A stretch of 64,000 nt of DNA from Pleurocapsales cyanobacterium LEGE 10410 (GCA_015207195.1 JADEXJ010000003.1:34907-98906); one strand, 5' to 3'; positions 1 to 9,724 are shown, numbered from the stretch's first letter. Numbers and translations are program-made. Notes: generated from the letters alone by a model not told the origin.

Positions 1-1
1 A

Positions 2-94
2 GAAATAGCTCGTTGGGCAAGTTCAGCTGAATATCAGACAATATTAGATAAGCGACAATCAGCAGGAACCAAGTTGGGCTGGAGCAACTGGTAA
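2..94 (+). CDS. C-terminal end of an unidentified protein, cut by the left window edge
   Basis: An open frame enters from the left edge and stops at TAA 92-94, giving 30 residues that end in KLGWSNW. The composition (WASSAEYQTILDKR) looks like real coding sequence. The W..S.EYQ.I...R pattern is faintly like the end of small DUF1330-type proteins, but this is too short for an assignment. No other frame is open to the edge with comparable protein-like content. Confidence 0.45.
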   Translation, partial: EIARWASSAEYQTILDKRQSAGTKLGWSNW

Positions 95-164
95 TTTAGG
101 CACTACTGATTACTAAACAGCAAAAAAAATTATTATTTACACAATTGTTTAACTAAAAATAAAA

Positions 165-449
165 ATGCCAAAAGCAATTTGGAATGGACAGGTTTTAGCC
201 GAAAGCGATCGCACCGAAGTGGTGGAGGGCAATCATTATTTCCCGCCAGATTCGATTAGTCGAGAGTTTTTTAAAGATAGTTCGACTCATACTAGCTGTC
301 CTTGGAAGGGTCAGGCTAGCTATTATACTGTCGTGGTAGATGGTCAAGAAAATCAAGATGCTGCCTGGTACTATCCCGAAACCAAAGAAAGAGCTAATAA
401 GATCAAAGGCTACATTGCTTTCTGGAAAGGAGTAAAGGTAGAGGCTTAA
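165..449 (+). CDS. DUF427 domain protein
   Basis: This 94-residue protein matches the small DUF427 family. It has the early block AIWNGQVLAES, the central HTSCPWKGQASYYTV with its conserved Cys-Pro-Trp-Lys-Gly, and the terminal AWYYPETKERANKIKGYIAFW. The family's fold is a compact beta structure and its function is unknown, so no activity is proposed. The length is normal for a single-domain member. The start is an ATG with no clear Shine-Dalgarno sequence, only an A-rich leader, which is common in cyanobacteria. A HIP1 octamer lies inside the gene at 205-212. A palindromic terminator-like element follows directly. Confidence 0.9.
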   Translation: MPKAIWNGQVLAESDRTEVVEGNHYFPPDSISREFFKDSSTHTSCPWKGQASYYTVVVDGQENQDAAWYYPETKERANKIKGYIAFWKGVKVEA

Positions 450-455
450 ACAAGC

Positions 456-490
456 TACGCGATCGCGCGATCGCGTAATTTTGATTTTTT
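456..490 (+). terminator. Palindrome of two abutting HIP1 octamers plus T-rich tract
   Basis: Positions 456-477 form a perfect 22-bp palindrome made of two directly adjacent GCGATCGC octamers (459-466 and 467-474) with matching flanks. It is followed by AATTTTGATTTTTT and lies just after the DUF427 stop codon. RNA from here would fold into a GC-rich hairpin followed by a U-rich stretch, so it can act as an intrinsic terminator. The function is inferred from structure only. Confidence 0.55.
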
Positions 491-595
491 ACCTGGTTCT
501 TCGTTCAATATGTATAAAATAAACGGGGTGATGCCAGTCGCTTCACGCAAAACAAAAAATCCTTCAGACAACACTGTTTACTCGATTAACTTTTG

Positions 596-1228
596 ATGAC
601 GGCATATATCTATCTCCATGGCTTTGCCTCTAGTCCTCGATCTAGCAAAGCTCAATATTTACGCGATCGCTTTGCTAAACAAGAAATTGAGCTTGAGGTA
701 CTGGATTTAAACCAGGGAGACTTTAGCAGTTTGACTTTGACACGACAGATTCAACAAACTGTTGCTGCAATCAAAGATCGCTCATCCGTTACTTTAATTG
801 GTTCGAGCTTTGGTGGCTTGACCTCAACCTGGGTTGCTCAACGACAACGAGTAAACCAGCTTATTTTACTAGCACCTGCCTTTGGCTTTCCTCATAGTTG
901 GTATTCCAGATTGCTGCCAGATCAAATTAAACATTGGCGAGAGTCTGGTTATTTATCGGTGTATCACTATGGCGAGGGTCGAGAAATTCCCCTCCACTAT
1001 CAGTTTTTAGAGGATGCAGATAATTATTCCCGATCGGAATTAAAGCGATCGCTTCCTACTTTAATTATTCACGGCATTCATGATGATGTTGTACCAATTC
1101 AGGTGAGCCGAGACTATGCCAAACAACATTCTCAAGTAAAACTAGTCGAACTCGATAGCGACCATGGTCTGAATGATGTTCAAGAAAGAATTTGGCTAGA
1201 AATTAGAGATTTTTTGGGAATTGCTTAA
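596..1228 (+). CDS. YqiA/YcfP-like alpha/beta-hydrolase (esterase)
   Basis: The protein is about 210 residues and resembles the YqiA/YcfP (UPF0227) hydrolases. It begins with YLHGFASSPRSSKA, typical of the oxyanion loop of this family. It has a nucleophile elbow LIGSSFGGL with the catalytic Ser near residue 71, an acid in IIHGIHDDVVP, and a catalytic His in DSDHGL near the C-terminus, so the triad appears intact. The enzyme probably hydrolyses short acyl esters or thioesters in the cytoplasm; the substrate is unknown. A TTG lies one codon upstream at 593, but the ATG at 596 is the more likely start. It is convergent with the broken haemagglutinin gene on the other strand. Confidence 0.85.
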   Translation: MTAYIYLHGFASSPRSSKAQYLRDRFAKQEIELEVLDLNQGDFSSLTLTRQIQQTVAAIKDRSSVTLIGSSFGGLTSTWVAQRQRVNQLILLAPAFGFPHSWYSRLLPDQIKHWRESGYLSVYHYGEGREIPLHYQFLEDADNYSRSELKRSLPTLIIHGIHDDVVPIQVSRDYAKQHSQVKLVELDSDHGLNDVQERIWLEIRDFLGIA

Positions 1229-1275
1229 ACTATGATGCAACGTCAACTATAACTGGAGCTTTTTGAGCTACTATC

Positions 1276-2910
1276 TTAATCAACCATCTTACATATTGAC
1301 GATCGCCCAACTGTAGCTGTTGTAGCTATTAATTCAATCACACCATGAGAGTTGACAATCCAAGTGTCAGCCTCAGCGATCGGCTGATGGTCGGAGATAT
1401 TTTCTTTCAAAGAGTTTGGCTGTTGTCTGTCCAATTTTGTGGTTTTATGCCGATCTATTGCTAAATCTGCCACTGTTTCCTGATTTACTATTTCTTGTAG
1501 AGGATTGTGGGGAATACCACCCCGTCCAACATTACGAAATTGATTTTCTGTTGAGTCTTGACCTACACCACAACCTGTATAAATTTGTTTTTCTGCCACT
1601 AAGGAAGACTGCACTCGATAATCTGTCTCCAGCCTTGAATCAAGATCTAAGGTCAAAATTTCTACACTACCTATTTTCCGTTCATCTTCCGAGCTTGCAG
1701 TAATGCTACTGCTAGGATCGACAAATAGCCCTTGGGTATTAATCGTAATTTTCCCTCCATTTCCTAGATTTGCATCGGCACTAATTTTATTGGACTTGAT
1801 TAGAACCAAATTGGCTGTTTCTATCGTAATATTACCGCCATTACCATTTCGTGCTGCGGTGGTAGAGATCGAACTATCTTCATTTAGAATTACCGATTCT
1901 TGGGCAATCACGCCAATCGAACCTCCTTTACCAGAGGCAGTGTTAGCAATAATTTCTCCTGCTGTATCTAGATTAAGAGTTGAGGTATTAATTTGAATAT
2001 CTCCTGCATCAGCCAAACCATAATTGCTAACCGAGATTTGCGCCTCGTCTTCGATAGTTAAGTTGGGGGTATTAATCAGCAGGCTGCCACTTTGTCCTTG
2101 AGGTTGTTGTACAAAAGGTAAACCATCGATTCCTGAAGAAGCAGAAAAACCGCTGGTCAATCTAGTTTCAGACAGATTGCCTTCGGCATTAGGCGATCGC
2201 AAAATTCCCGTACCAGAAATATTTACTGCTTTACTAGCATTAACCGTAATTGTTCCTCCCGCCCCCTGTCCTGCCAAAGCTTCAACCTCGCTGCCATCTT
2301 GCATAACTAAGCTCCCTGTATTGATTTCTATTTGTCCTCCGTCCCCTAGTCCCTGGGTAGACGTACTAATCAGAGAAGGATTGTTTCCCGCTTTACCAAA
2401 CAATTTGACCGTCTTGGGAGCATCGATTGTAATATTACCCCCTGCACCATCGCTCAAAGTACCAGCAGAAATTAAAGAACCATTACTAAAATAAATGTGA
2501 GGAGCCTGGAGTGAAATATCGCCACCAATACCTGCAATTGCCAGATCTGCATTGGTCTGCTGTCCTACCTGAGTAAGTAACACACTACTATCAATATTGA
2601 GCGATTCTGTGGCTGCTAAAGTTATCGTGCCTGCTGTGTCACTCAAATTAGTAAAGTTGCGTATTCCCGCTCCAGTCGAGAGATTTATCGTTTCTCCCTC
2701 AACCTTAACTACCCCGCTGCTGTTGATTAATGCTCGATTAACCAGCTCAATCCTGCCTAAATCTTGAGCGTATGTATAATCAAACTGCCAACCGTTATCG
2801 TGAGCTAGTAACTTAATTCTGCCTGAGTTTACGCTGCCAATTTCAATATTACTTCCGATACCATTAAGACTATTTCTATTAATCGATCCTTCTCCCCCCA
2901 GTAAAGCCAA
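1276..2910 (-). CDS. C-terminal fragment: beta-helical repeat region of the haemagglutinin
   Basis: This open frame of about 544 residues lies downstream of the TGA. Its first in-frame initiator is a TTG inside the conserved NTLALLGG block, with no ribosome-binding site that I can see, so it probably does not start translation by itself. It consists of repeated GG-I-I-T and G-I-INT strands typical of filamentous haemagglutinin passenger helices. The last part (AEADTWIVNSHGVIELIA, then SSICK) is the usual C-terminal end of cyanobacterial members. I list it as the tail of the broken gene, not as an independent gene. Confidence 0.6.
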   Translation of the reverse strand: MALLGGEGSINRNSLNGIGSNIEIGSVNSGRIKLLAHDNGWQFDYTYAQDLGRIELVNRALINSSGVVKVEGETINLSTGAGIRNFTNLSDTAGTITLAATESLNIDSSVLLTQVGQQTNADLAIAGIGGDISLQAPHIYFSNGSLISAGTLSDGAGGNITIDAPKTVKLFGKAGNNPSLISTSTQGLGDGGQIEINTGSLVMQDGSEVEALAGQGAGGTITVNASKAVNISGTGILRSPNAEGNLSETRLTSGFSASSGIDGLPFVQQPQGQSGSLLINTPNLTIEDEAQISVSNYGLADAGDIQINTSTLNLDTAGEIIANTASGKGGSIGVIAQESVILNEDSSISTTAARNGNGGNITIETANLVLIKSNKISADANLGNGGKITINTQGLFVDPSSSITASSEDERKIGSVEILTLDLDSRLETDYRVQSSLVAEKQIYTGCGVGQDSTENQFRNVGRGGIPHNPLQEIVNQETVADLAIDRHKTTKLDRQQPNSLKENISDHQPIAEADTWIVNSHGVIELIATTATVGRSSICKMVD

Positions 2911-2922
2911 AGTATTGCCAGG

Positions 2923-3507
2923 TCAAACGTTTAAGCCACTACTACTAAAAACTCGATTAGCATTAGGCAATAGCGCAATTGCCCCACCGTTGCCATATTG
3001 CAAACCAACGGGGAAACTTACAGTTAATAAAGACTTTTCAGGATTAACCGCACCAAATTCTGTACCGTCTTCAAAGATTAAGCGATCGCCTGTAGTCGCA
3101 ATAAATGAACCACCTACGTCTAACTGAGCATTAGCACCAAAGATAATTCCCGCAGGATTGAGGAAAAACAAATCCGCGTTCCCCTGAGTCTGAATTAAAC
3201 CGTCAATTTCCGAAACTCCTCCCGTAACCCGACTAAAGATGTTCTCGACATCTAAACCATTGTCAAAGCTAGCTGTTGAGTCGGTCGTGAGGGAAAATTG
3301 CTCAAAGCTATGAAACAAATTTATTCCTGATTGAATACCTCCCGCGATTGAGGAGATGTTCTGATTTACCGTGACTTTGGTATTGGTCGTACCGTCACTA
3401 ACTATCTGCGCGCCAACACTACCACGATTAAGCAAGGTCGAGGCAAGCATAGTAGTCATGACAGTAGCTTTAAAGCTAGAGCCACCAAAATTAGTAGACA
3501 GCATCAC
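2923..3507 (-). CDS. N-terminal fragment: signal-like segment and TPS (haemagglutination activity) domain
   Basis: This is a 194-residue open frame with a hydrophobic N-terminal stretch (VMTTMLASTLLNRGSVGAQI) that resembles an export signal. It is followed by the two-partner secretion domain, with NLFHSFEQFSL near residues 64-74 and FLNPAGIIFGANAQL near 114-128. Translation would end at the TGA. This piece could be exported by itself but would lack the passenger beta-helix. See the pseudogene entry for the whole locus. Confidence 0.6.
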   Translation of the reverse strand: MMLSTNFGGSSFKATVMTTMLASTLLNRGSVGAQIVSDGTTNTKVTVNQNISSIAGGIQSGINLFHSFEQFSLTTDSTASFDNGLDVENIFSRVTGGVSEIDGLIQTQGNADLFFLNPAGIIFGANAQLDVGGSFIATTGDRLIFEDGTEFGAVNPEKSLLTVSFPVGLQYGNGGAIALLPNANRVFSSSGLNV

Positions 3508-3712
3508 TATCCTCTCCTGGAGAGATCTGACGCAATCCTAACCCAAGCCAACCAAGTTAGCCACAGACTTACTCGGCTCGCTCGATAAACAGTCGTCAAG
3601 ACCAAATCAATTATGGCGAGCGCGACGATGCTCTTAATTTACTTAACAAAAATACAAATTTTGAGAGAATTAAGTAAACTCATATACAGGTAGTCTGTAA
3701 TCCTCAAGAAGC

Positions 3713-4783
3713 ATGCAATTCAATTCCAGTTCGACATCATCATTTCCCAAAGCCTTGCTGCTGATTGCTCCCTTTTTCCTGTGGGGAACAGCAATGGTAG
3801 CTATGAAAGGGGTTATTCCCTACACAACACCCTTTTTCATGGCGGGATTTCGATTAGTACCTGCGGGAATTTTGGTATTGGTGGTAACGGCTATTTTAAA
3901 ATTACCTCAGCCGAAAACTTGGCAAGCCTGGCTGTGGATACTTGCCTTTGCTTTGGTTGATGGGGCAATGTTTCAGGGTTTTTTAGCCCTAGGGATTGTT
4001 AAAACTGGTGCTGGTTTGGGTTCGGTGATGATCGATTCCCAGCCTTTGGCAGTTGCTCTTTTATCTAGCTGGCTATTTGGCGAAGTTATTGGCTTGTGGG
4101 GTTGGTTGGGCTTGGGTATTGGGGTGCTGGGAATCAGCTTGATTGGCTTACCAGATCGCCTGATCTATAGCTTAATGGCAGGAAACATGGATGGGGTAAA
4201 CTTTGACTGGCTAGGATTATTTGATAATGGTGAGTGGTTGATGTTGCTAGCTTCTTTGTCTATGGCTGTGGGTACGGTAATGATTCCCTATATCAGTCGT
4301 CATAGCGATCCTGTAGTAGCTACGGGTTGGCACATGATTTTGGGAGGATTGCCTTTGTTTGGTCTGTCTTGGCTGCAAGAATCACAGCAGTGGCATAATA
4401 TTACCCTAGAAGGTTGGTTAGCGTTGGGATACGCAGCAATTTTTGGTAGCGCGATCGCCTATGGGATTTTCTTTTATCTAGCATCCAAGGGTAATTTGAC
4501 TAGTTTGAGTGCCTTAACCTTTCTCACTCCTATTTTCGCCTTGTTATTTAGCACAATTCTTCTTGCAGAAGTCTTAAGTACTCTTCAATCAGTAGGAGTC
4601 TTGCTGACGATAGCTAGTATTTACCTGATCAATCAGCGAGATCTGATAGCAGCCAAGCTTCAAACCAAAATTATTAAACCAGAACAAACTACGTTGAGCA
4701 AGGTTGACGATCCAGACGAAATGTCACTCGATTTAACCAAGTCAGAAAAAATTACCGATGAAATAGCGATCAAAGAAAGCTGA
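3713..4783 (+). CDS. EamA/DMT-superfamily transporter
   Basis: The 356-residue protein has about ten hydrophobic helices arranged as two EamA repeats (roughly residues 12-145 and 172-308). It starts with LLLIAPFFLWGTAMVAMKG, which is characteristic of cyanobacterial and plant EamA carriers. The second repeat contains GSAIAYGIFFYLASKGNLTSLSALTFLTPIFALL, given here as positions only approximately 244-277, and this is the conserved substrate-path region. The last 45 residues are acidic and charged and probably cytoplasmic. The family exports or imports small metabolites such as amino acids; the substrate cannot be read from the sequence. The start is ATG at 3713 after GAAGC. The gene is divergent from the haemagglutinin locus and appears monocistronic. 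Confidence 0.9.
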   Translation: MQFNSSSTSSFPKALLLIAPFFLWGTAMVAMKGVIPYTTPFFMAGFRLVPAGILVLVVTAILKLPQPKTWQAWLWILAFALVDGAMFQGFLALGIVKTGAGLGSVMIDSQPLAVALLSSWLFGEVIGLWGWLGLGIGVLGISLIGLPDRLIYSLMAGNMDGVNFDWLGLFDNGEWLMLLASLSMAVGTVMIPYISRHSDPVVATGWHMILGGLPLFGLSWLQESQQWHNITLEGWLALGYAAIFGSAIAYGIFFYLASKGNLTSLSALTFLTPIFALLFSTILLAEVLSTLQSVGVLLTIASIYLINQRDLIAAKLQTKIIKPEQTTLSKVDDPDEMSLDLTKSEKITDEIAIKES

Positions 4784-5140
4784 TATTTCACCCAAAAATG
4801 CTGTTGATTATTTTTATCAATCTACCGAGCCTTCTGACGTTGTTTTAGTAAAAAGCATCTATTGCTGGCGGTAATTCATGGCTTTTTTTAGCTCGCGGTG
4901 TTCTCAAGTTTCACCTTGTATAACATATAGCGATCGCTATAGCTAAATTGCTGCTATTTTAATCTTAGTTAGGGTAGTATTTACTCAATTTAGATTTCTA
5001 TCCGCTCGAACGCTACAATGATAGTTTTTGCAGGGTATTTAGGGAAAAAAACTTGGTCAAAGCCAGATTAAATCCCCAAGGGGATAAATAAAAGATTATT
5101 CATTGTAAACTAGGTTTTGCTTACGATTAAGAGGGTAATA
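4784..5140. other. Intergenic region upstream of gcvH
   Basis: I see no gene in this 357-bp gap. It contains a palindromic extended HIP1 site (TATAGCGATCGCTATA near 4927-4942) and a short dyad ATCCCC-AA-GGGGAT at 5072-5085 in the gcvH leader. No glycine-riboswitch consensus was recognised. The dyad could be an operator or a small hairpin. Confidence 0.4.
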
Positions 5141-5542
5141 ATGGAGATAGAATATCCAGAAGATTTAAAATATCTAGATACTCACGAATACGTCCGTTTT
5201 GATGGAGAAATCGCTACGATTGGTGTTAGTGCCTTTGCACTCGATCAGTTGGGAGACGTGGTTTTTTTAGAACTTCCTGAAGTCGGGGATGCCGTAGAGG
5301 TGGGAAAAACTTTGGGGACAATTGAGTCAGTAAAAGCCGTAGAAGATCTTTATCCTCCTGTGTCAGGAACGGTAATCGAACGCAACGAAACCGCAGTTGA
5401 TGCCCCAGAGACTCTTGCCGAAGATCCTTATGGGGAAGGTTGGTTGATCAAAGTAAAAGTAGACGATCCTGATGACGAGCTAGCTGATGCCCTCTCGGCT
5501 GCTGAATATCGCGCTCAGGTAGAAGGAATGGATGAAAATTAG
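5141..5542 (+). CDS. gcvH: Glycine cleavage system H protein
   Basis: The H protein is the lipoyl shuttle of the glycine decarboxylase complex, carrying the aminomethyl group from P- to T-protein; in cyanobacteria the complex serves photorespiration and C1 metabolism. The 134-residue product has the hallmark THEYVR near the start and the lipoylation motif GTIESVKAV, with the modified Lys at residue 65. The ATG at 5141 is preferred over an upstream TTG because the upstream codons are not part of the family and AAGAGGG lies eight bases before the ATG. The gene is followed by gcvP in the same direction, 211 bp away. gcvT and the L-protein gene are not in the window. Confidence 0.97.
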   Translation: MEIEYPEDLKYLDTHEYVRFDGEIATIGVSAFALDQLGDVVFLELPEVGDAVEVGKTLGTIESVKAVEDLYPPVSGTVIERNETAVDAPETLAEDPYGEGWLIKVKVDDPDDELADALSAAEYRAQVEGMDEN

Positions 5543-5678
5543 TAAAATCTAGGTTATTCAACGACTCAGGCTGGGGATCTTGAATTTTCGATTGAATAGT
5601 AAAATCATGCCAATTCCTGACAATGGTTTCTTTTAGTAAGTAAAATTTGTTAACCTTTATTACAAATCCCCAAAAACA

Positions 5679-5718
5679 GTGGTTGCGTCAGCTAATTGAC
5701 GATGTACCACTATTTTTT
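5679..5718 (+). terminator. Hairpin plus T-run between gcvH and gcvP
   Basis: GTGGT (5679-5683) pairs with ACCAC (5706-5710). Inside that stem, CGTCA (5686-5690) pairs with TGACG (5697-5701). TATTTTTTT follows at once. This is a classic intrinsic terminator shape, only 35 bp before the gcvP ATG. It either ends the gcvH transcript or acts as an attenuator in the gcvP leader; sequence alone cannot separate these. Confidence 0.7.
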
Positions 5719-5753
5719 TAACAAAAAGCTAAATCGCAAAATTTGATACAAGT

Positions 5754-8675
5754 ATGGTTAATTTAAACTTTGCTGTAGAGTCAAAATTTTCAGAAACTCA
5801 GGCAGTTACTTATAAAAATTCTTCAAATCAAAATATCCCTACGTTTGCTCAAAGACACATAGGAGTTGATGAGCGACAAATTCAGCAGATGTTGCAGGTA
5901 TTGGGGGTTGATAGTTTAGATGAACTAATTGAACAAACTATTCCCGCAGCAATTCGTCTCGATCATCCTTTGGAGTTACCCGAAGCCCAAAGCGAGTCGG
6001 CTGCTTTAGCTAAATTAAAGGCGATCGCCTCAGAGAATCAAGTATATCGTTCTTTTATTGGCAGGGGTTACTATAACTGCATCACGCCTGCGGTGATTTT
6101 GCGTAACATCTTAGAAAATCCTGGCTGGTATACTGCCTACACTCCCTATCAAGCAGAAATTGCCCAGGGAAGACTCGAAGCCCTGCTCAACTATCAGACG
6201 ATGATTATCGAACTGACAGGGTTGGAAATTGCTAATTCCTCTCTATTGGACGAGGGAACCGCAGCAGCCGAAGCAATGAGCCTGAGTTATGGGGTATGTA
6301 AGACTAAAGCCAATGCTTTCTTTGTCGATGCCCTGTGCCATCCCCAAACCATAGAAGTAATTAAAACCCGCGCCCTACCTTTGGGTATTGAAGTAATTAT
6401 CGGCGATTATGCTAATTTTGATTTCTCTACGCCAATTTTTGGCGCATTGCTACAGTATCCTACTACTGACGGTACGGTAAACGATTACTTTTCGTTTATT
6501 GAACGGGTACACGAGGCGAAAGCCTTGGCTACCGTCGCTGCCGATATTTTGAGTTTGGCAGTCTTAACCCCGCCTGGAGAATTTGGGGCGGATATTGCCG
6601 TAGGCAGCACTCAAAGATTTGGCGTACCCCTGGGTTATGGTGGTCCTCATGCAGCCTATTTTGCCACTAAAGAAAAATATCAAAGACAAGTACCAGGACG
6701 TATTGTGGGAGTATCTAAAGACGTTCACGGTAAACCTGCTTTGCGTTTGGCACTACAAACTAGAGAACAGCATATTCGTCGAGAAAAAGCTACCAGCAAT
6801 ATTTGTACCGCCCAAGTTTTACTGGCGGTAATCGCTTCGATGTATGCGGTGTATCATGGTGCAGCAGGAATTAAAGCGATCGCCGAAAGAATCCATCAGC
6901 TTACGGTCACTCTTGCTACAGGATTGGAACAATTAGGCTATGAAGTTACTAACCAGTCTTTCTTTGACACGATTCGCATAGACACGGGAACCACAAACGC
7001 AGCGGATCTGATTGAAGTTGCTGCCAGCAACCAGATAAATTTGCGTTGGTTAGATGGGAATGCCATTGGTATTTCTTTGGACGAAACCACTACCGAACAA
7101 GATTTAATCGATCTCTGGCAGATTTTTGCAGGGGATACAGAGTTACCCTTCGACGCTGCCGAGTTATTTAACGCTAGCTCATCAACCATTAAACAATCTC
7201 GTACTAGTCCCTACCTAACCGACGAAGTATTTAACCGCTATCATTCAGAAACCGAATTACTCCGTTATCTTCACCAGCTAGAAACCAAAGATCTATCCCT
7301 AACTACCTCGATGATTCCTTTGGGTAGCTGCACCATGAAACTCAACGCTACGGCAGAGATGATTCCCGTAACTTGGGCAGAATTTGGCAACATTCATCCC
7401 TTCGCCCCTTTAGAGCAAACCCAAGGCTATCAGCAGTTGTTTGAAGAGTTAGAACAGTGGCTGGCAGAAATCACGGGCTTTGCAGGAATCTCTCTCCAGC
7501 CTAATGCAGGTTCTCAAGGAGAATATGCAGGACTACAGGTAATTCGCCAATATCATCAATCAAGAGGAGAAGGACACCGTAATATTTGCCTGATTCCCGA
7601 ATCAGCCCACGGCACCAACCCAGCTAGCGCGGTAATGTGTGGCATGAAGGTAGTAGCGGTAAAATGCGATCGCGAGGGCAACATCGATCTTCAAAACTTG
7701 CAAACCCTAGCGGAAAAACACCAGGAAAACTTAGCTGCGCTAATGGTGACTTATCCTTCTACTCATGGAGTATTTGAAGCCGAAATCAAAAGCATCTGTG
7801 CGATTGTCCATCAATACGCAGGACAGGTTTACATGGATGGGGCTAACATGAATGCCCAAGTTGGTTTATGTCGTCCTGGAGATTTTGGTGCAGATGTCTG
7901 TCATCTCAACCTACACAAAACTTTCTGTATTCCTCATGGTGGTGGTGGTCCAGGAGTTGGTCCAATTGGGGTAATGCCTCATTTAGTATCTTTTTTACCC
8001 GCCACCCCCAAAACTGCCCAAGATGCCCAGCCAATTGGTGCTATTTCTGCTGCTCCCTGGGGAAGTGCCAGTATTTTGACTATTTCCTGGATGTATATTG
8101 CCATGATGGGAGAAGCTGGTTTAACTCAGGCTACTAAGATCGCCATCCTCAACGCCAACTACATGGCAAAACGTCTCGAACCCTGTTATTCAGTATTGTT
8201 TAAAGGAGAGTCTGGCTTTGTCGCTCACGAATGTATTATCGATTTACGTCCCCTGAAAAAACGAGCGCGGGTAGAAGTTGATGATGTGGCAAAAAGACTG
8301 ATGGACTTTGGTTTCAATGCGCCAATGGTATCCTGGCCCGTCATTGGCACGGTAATGATCGAACCGACCGAAAGTGAGTCTAAAGAACAGTTAGACCGCT
8401 ATTGCGATGCCATGCTAGCGATCTACCAAGAGGCTGAGGCGATCGCCAATCAACAAATCGACCCCAATGACAATCCCTTGAAAAACGCGCCCCATACGGC
8501 AGAATCCCTGATTTGCGATGACTGGGAACATCCCTATAGTCGTCAACAGGCAGCTTATCCTGCCCCTTGGACCAAGGAACACAAATTCTGGACGACCGTA
8601 GGCAGAATCAATAATGCTTATGGCGATCGCAATTTGGTATGTTCCTGCGTGGGAATGGATGCCTACCGAGAATAA
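5754..8675 (+). CDS. gcvP: Glycine dehydrogenase (decarboxylating), P protein
   Basis: The P protein decarboxylates glycine with pyridoxal phosphate and transfers the aminomethyl group to lipoyl-H protein. The 973-residue length matches the homodimeric (alpha2) type, with N- and C-halves of the same fold. Visible family blocks are FAQRHIGVD near the start, [19 protein letters not shown]-like STHGVFE, and the glycine-rich [19 protein letters not shown], where Lys722 is the PLP Schiff-base residue. The C-terminus has [16 protein letters not shown]. The start is ATG 5754. The gene follows gcvH in the same direction, but a terminator-like hairpin lies between them, so the two may be differentially expressed. 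Confidence 0.98.
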   Translation: MVNLNFAVESKFSETQAVTYKNSSNQNIPTFAQRHIGVDERQIQQMLQVLGVDSLDELIEQTIPAAIRLDHPLELPEAQSESAALAKLKAIASENQVYRSFIGRGYYNCITPAVILRNILENPGWYTAYTPYQAEIAQGRLEALLNYQTMIIELTGLEIANSSLLDEGTAAAEAMSLSYGVCKTKANAFFVDALCHPQTIEVIKTRALPLGIEVIIGDYANFDFSTPIFGALLQYPTTDGTVNDYFSFIERVHEAKALATVAADILSLAVLTPPGEFGADIAVGSTQRFGVPLGYGGPHAAYFATKEKYQRQVPGRIVGVSKDVHGKPALRLALQTREQHIRREKATSNICTAQVLLAVIASMYAVYHGAAGIKAIAERIHQLTVTLATGLEQLGYEVTNQSFFDTIRIDTGTTNAADLIEVAASNQINLRWLDGNAIGISLDETTTEQDLIDLWQIFAGDTELPFDAAELFNASSSTIKQSRTSPYLTDEVFNRYHSETELLRYLHQLETKDLSLTTSMIPLGSCTMKLNATAEMIPVTWAEFGNIHPFAPLEQTQGYQQLFEELEQWLAEITGFAGISLQPNAGSQGEYAGLQVIRQYHQSRGEGHRNICLIPESAHGTNPASAVMCGMKVVAVKCDREGNIDLQNLQTLAEKHQENLAALMVTYPSTHGVFEAEIKSICAIVHQYAGQVYMDGANMNAQVGLCRPGDFGADVCHLNLHKTFCIPHGGGGPGVGPIGVMPHLVSFLPATPKTAQDAQPIGAISAAPWGSASILTISWMYIAMMGEAGLTQATKIAILNANYMAKRLEPCYSVLFKGESGFVAHECIIDLRPLKKRARVEVDDVAKRLMDFGFNAPMVSWPVIGTVMIEPTESESKEQLDRYCDAMLAIYQEAEAIANQQIDPNDNPLKNAPHTAESLICDDWEHPYSRQQAAYPAPWTKEHKFWTTVGRINNAYGDRNLVCSCVGMDAYRE

Positions 8676-8737
8676 CTGGCGTTGCACCTTTTATGAAATG
8701 GTAAGTAGTAAGTAGCAAGTTTCTTGATTGGCTTGCT

Positions 8738-9724
8738 CTACTTCCTGGGCATTTCCCCGTGCTTATCTAGAACTTGAGCAATGATTGAAGCTACTTCATT
8801 AGGGGCTTCGATCATCCCCAAATGACCACAGTTAGGAATTGTAGATACGTTGCTTTCACCAGACATAAATAATTGATGAAAGCTTGCCAGGTGATTGACA
8901 TATTTGACTTCCATCACCTTGTCCTTGTCCCCTGCAACAAAATAAACAGGTTGCTGCAAACGGGAAACTAATTGAGGCAGTAGATGTACTTCTGCTTCGG
9001 TAGTAGATTCTAGTAGCGCACCCAAAGCAGCCTGTTCATCCGCTCGAACAAAATCAACAATTCTTTGACGACCCCATTTTAACTCCAAAGGACGAGCCAC
9101 CATCATTCTTGAAAATAACAAACTCATAAAAGGAATATGAGGTAGCCAACGAGGACGAAACTTGACCAATTTCTGACCCGCACGGCGAAACCGCTCAAAT
9201 TCTTCCTTGAGATAGATTCCGCCACCAGCATTGAGACAAACTACGCCCTGAATGATTTCTGGACAAAGATCTGCTGCCCATAAAGCCACGCTTCCGCCCA
9301 AAGAATGACCCACAACCCATGCGCGATCGATTGACAAACTTTCTAGCAGTCGTTTCAAATCATCGGCATAGGCATTAAGACTATAATCTTGAGAATTATT
9401 TAAACCTGACTCAGTAGCCGTCATCGACTGATGATTGCATTGAGTTTCAGCCAGGTCATCCGTATGTTCGAGGGCAATTGAGGAAATTCGAGAATTTTCT
9501 ATAGTAGATTGGCTTGGTGATAGAGTTACCTGTGATTCGCCGAAGCCTCTGGCATCATAAATCAAGCATTGATATTCAGACTTTAAAATCTGTACCAAGG
9601 GTTGCCAGTAATGACGGCTAAGAAGCCAGCCATGAACAAAAACCAATACAGGCAACTTAGAGTTGGTAACAGGAGCAGTTAGCTCGTAGATATGAGGTGT
9701 TTCCAGTATATTTATGGATGGCAT
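8738..9724 (-). CDS. Alpha/beta-hydrolase family protein
   Basis: This 328-residue alpha/beta hydrolase has the oxyanion HG motif (VLVFVHGWLLSRHYW), a nucleophile elbow VVGHSLGGSVAL, an acid in VAGDKDKVM and a final IPNCGHLGMIEAP carrying the catalytic His, so all triad residues are present. A low-complexity polar insert of about 45 residues (near residues 70-112) sits between the first strands and the YADDLKRLLESL helix. It is probably a surface loop. The likely role is a cytoplasmic esterase or lipase-like enzyme of unknown substrate. The gene ends convergently with gcvP; the short gap carries one of the heptamer-repeat patches. Confidence 0.88.
   Translation of the reverse strand: MPSINILETPHIYELTAPVTNSKLPVLVFVHGWLLSRHYWQPLVQILKSEYQCLIYDARGFGESQVTLSPSQSTIENSRISSIALEHTDDLAETQCNHQSMTATESGLNNSQDYSLNAYADDLKRLLESLSIDRAWVVGHSLGGSVALWAADLCPEIIQGVVCLNAGGGIYLKEEFERFRRAGQKLVKFRPRWLPHIPFMSLLFSRMMVARPLELKWGRQRIVDFVRADEQAALGALLESTTEAEVHLLPQLVSRLQQPVYFVAGDKDKVMEVKYVNHLASFHQLFMSGESNVSTIPNCGHLGMIEAPNEVASIIAQVLDKHGEMPRK

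Larger units (their letters stand above)
1276..3507 (-). pseudogene. TPS-type filamentous haemagglutinin N-terminal-domain protein, split by an in-frame TGA
   Basis: Two leftward open frames, 2923-3507 and 1276-2910, are in the same reading frame and separated only by TGA (complement of 2923-2925) plus four sense codons. Read through, the junction is GLNV-stop-PGNTLALLGGEG. This is the conserved block after the TPS domain in cyanobacterial haemagglutinin-like exoproteins, which usually read GL-V-PG-TLALVGG. The intact product would be about 744 residues: a signal-like N-terminus, the TPS domain (NLFHSF, then NPAGIIFGANA) and a long beta-helix of G-I/L-rich repeats. Such proteins are secreted through an outer-membrane TpsB partner. 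The single-base nonsense change suggests a recent pseudogene or a sequencing error. Confidence 0.8.

Noticed and set aside
1416..2494. Rightward ORFs opposite the haemagglutinin gene
   Set aside because: They mirror the repeat-rich gene on the other strand and have no motifs; they are shadows.
4784..5140. Possible glycine riboswitch before gcvH
   Set aside because: I looked for the conserved glycine-aptamer core and found none; only a small ATCCCC-AA-GGGGAT dyad is present.
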